In this document: positions 62,955-64,000 of the stretch, in pieces
Numbering within the stretch: position 1 is the stretch's first letter
How the letters are laid out: every line of letters begins with the position of its first letter
Assembly: GCA_025056255.1 (NCBI GenBank)
Contig: JANWVT010000012.1
Coordinates: forward strand, 1 to 64,000
From: Bernardetiaceae bacterium
GTDB lineage: Bacteria; Bacteroidota; Bacteroidia; Cytophagales; Thermoflexibacteraceae
DNA: 64,000 nt
Direction: 5' to 3'
Position numbers and translations under genes: made by a program
The notes under the pieces: model-generated
Database searches by the model: none
The model's input: only the letters and a program-made list of their open reading frames with translations
Told to the model about the DNA's origin: nothing

Positions 62955-63278
62955 TTATTGTTTTTTTGATTTGGCTACATCGCTCAAAATTTGTCCAATA
63001 ACGGCTGCTTTACCCATGCTTCCGTACACTTTTAACTTTCCTAAGGTGAAAGCAGTGAAGTTGTTCAACTCCCCCGACATGAGCTTGTAAGCCGTTTCTA
63101 AGGAAAGCTTAATGCTGCAATCGGCTTCTGCATCACTATTATCTACATAAGCAGGCTCTTGGTTGGCATGAATATACACGCAACCTTCGGGAAGGATGAA
63201 TTTTGCCGTCCCTTTAAACTGCGGGTTTTTAGCTACAATGTTGCGCACATCTTCGGTAAATTGCTCTAAGGTATGCAT
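62955..63278 (-). CDS. SCP2 sterol-binding domain protein
   Basis: The 107-residue protein is a single SCP2-type lipid-binding domain: a GTAKFILPEGCVYI strand pair, an ADCSIKLSLETAYKLMSGE segment near residue 70, and a terminal GKLKVYGSMGKA helix. It binds hydrophobic ligands; the target is unknown. It is the first gene of the minus-strand run to pabC and is divergent from porP/sprF. Confidence 0.9.
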   Translation of the reverse strand: MHTLEQFTEDVRNIVAKNPQFKGTAKFILPEGCVYIHANQEPAYVDNSDAEADCSIKLSLETAYKLMSGELNNFTAFTLGKLKVYGSMGKAAVIGQILSDVAKSKKQ

Positions 63279-63406
63279 GGCATCATTTTAGTATTGGTAG
63301 AAGGTATGTTCAAAGTTAGTAGGTTTTGTGTAAAACAGGGATGCACTCGGCAAATTTTTTGCCCCGTAAATAGTACGATATTGACCAGTTGTTTTACTTT
63401 TACCAC

Positions 63407-64000
63407 ATGAGAAAGTTTACAACCGCCCTATTGACTGGATGTATATGGGCGTGGATGCACATTGCCGTTGCACAGGACGCAAATTTTACGCAGTTTTATG
63501 CCTCCCCGCTTTATTTAAATCCAGCGCTTACAGGAGCTACTCCTCACTTTCGGTTCAATACCATTTACCGCAATCAATGGTGGCAAGTTCCTAATAACTA
63601 TCAGACTAATCAAATTTCAGCAGATTTCAACTTGGACTATTACGACAGTGGCATAGGGGTGTTGTTGTCGCAAGACCGAATTGGTGCATTAGCAGCAAGC
63701 ATTACGCAGTTAAATCTGTCTTATGCCTATCGCGTGCGTTTGCGTTGGGGAATGATGTTGCGCATGGGCATTCAAGGCGGTATAGGCATACGCAATACCG
63801 ACTGGGGGCGTTTTGTGTTTGAAGACCAGTTGCAAAGCGGGGGAGCTACAGCAGAATCCTTTGCGCAACCTACGGTGATATATCCTGATTTTACTGCCGG
63901 TGCTGTATTGCATCGCACTAATTTCTGGATAGGATTGGCAGCCTTTCATTTATCTCGCCCTTCGGTAGGTTTGTTGAGCAATACTGAAAAGTTACCTATG
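63407..64000 (+). CDS. PorP/SprF-family type IX secretion system membrane protein, cut by the window edge
   Basis: The ATG at 63407 opens a frame of 198 codons that runs off the right end without a stop. It starts with a signal peptide (MRKFTTALLTGCIW, cleavage after VAQ near residue 23), followed by the PorP/SprF hallmark FTQFYASPLYLNPALTGA and RNQWWQ (about residues 24-65). PorP/SprF proteins are outer-membrane partners of type IX secretion and gliding, often paired with a C-terminal gliding-motility (SprB-like) protein. They fold as 14-stranded barrels of about 330 residues, so about 60% of the gene is visible. The partner would lie to the right. Confidence 0.9.
   Translation, partial: MRKFTTALLTGCIWAWMHIAVAQDANFTQFYASPLYLNPALTGATPHFRFNTIYRNQWWQVPNNYQTNQISADFNLDYYDSGIGVLLSQDRIGALAASITQLNLSYAYRVRLRWGMMLRMGIQGGIGIRNTDWGRFVFEDQLQSGGATAESFAQPTVIYPDFTAGAVLHRTNFWIGLAAFHLSRPSVGLLSNTEKLPM

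Noticed and set aside
1-64000. CRISPR array, prophage, transposase, rRNA or tRNA
   Set aside because: No regularly spaced direct repeats, integrase, phage structural gene, transposase, or rRNA/tRNA-like sequence was recognised by reading. A dedicated tRNA scan could still find one.

Overview
The window reads as a chromosomal segment of a gliding-type Bacteroidota, most likely order Cytophagales. The evidence is a PorP/SprF-type IX secretion gene at the right edge, several GAF, HAMP and TPR sensors ending in the coiled-coil style common in Cytophagales, a fused HisIE, an N-acyl-ornithine (not plain ornithine) carbamoyltransferase, many small Bacteroidota-type conserved proteins, and at least one promoter fitting TTTG-N19-TAnnTTTG. 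Shine-Dalgarno sequences are scarce and several starts appear to be TTG or GTG. I recognised no rRNA, tRNA, CRISPR array, transposase or prophage gene. Most of the window is ordinary core genome.

Layout. 0.3-4.1 kb: DUF2911 protein, Tat-type sugar isomerase/epimerase, rnhB, a biotinyl-carrier protein and a secreted M28 peptidase. 4.3-12.8 kb: two related membrane GAF sensors without an output domain flank valS, a GNAT acetyltransferase and a 5'-nucleotidase. 12.9-18.5 kb: protoporphyrinogen oxidase, a coiled-coil/zinc-ribbon protein, the acyl-ornithine carbamoyltransferase, and an operon of a Cys4 membrane protein, a PopT-like undecaprenyl-phosphate translocase (DUF368) and a GT2 glycosyltransferase. 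18.8-22.1 kb: nth, a DcrB/PsbP-like protein, a nitrilase-fold protein with altered catalytic residues and an orphan ECF sigma factor. 22.2-28.5 kb: a signalling operon with a 1625-residue soluble hybrid kinase and a single-domain receiver. 28.5-38.1 kb: metabolic and envelope genes (MBL hydrolase, ohr, plsC, esterase, pgi, AI-2E permease, TPR lipoprotein, TlpA thioredoxin, RlpA and a SPOR-domain protein). 38.2-50.2 kb: S9 peptidase, a lolD-like ABC gene, hisIE, menC, DnaQ-type exonuclease, a TPR sensor with an isolated HisKA-like segment, a sugar porter and rsgA. 50.3-55.8 kb: coiled-coil lipoprotein, then an ECF sigma / giant anti-sigma / small exported protein operon, and an MltD-like transglycosylase. 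55.9-64 kb: lipoprotein MsrA, a conserved gene interrupted by an in-frame amber codon, xseA, rmuC, the pabC/pabB/nuoC/SCP2 operon and the truncated porP/sprF.

How the genes work together. Three small systems stand out: the ECF sigma factor overlapping a membrane anti-sigma factor with a large periplasmic propeller-like domain (51.3-54.9 kb); the phosphorelay-type kinase with downstream receiver (22.2-28.5 kb); and the rlpA/SPOR/tlpA envelope operon (35-38.1 kb). Three separate signalling proteins lack a catalytic output, which suggests they work by protein-protein contact.

The least explained items are a dispersed non-coding repeat family (4.12, 6.38 and 18.53 kb), a pair of overlapping, mutually exclusive inverted repeats near 9.74 kb, the amber-interrupted gene at 57.0 kb, and the nitrilase homologue with Ser and Arg at the usual Cys and Lys positions.
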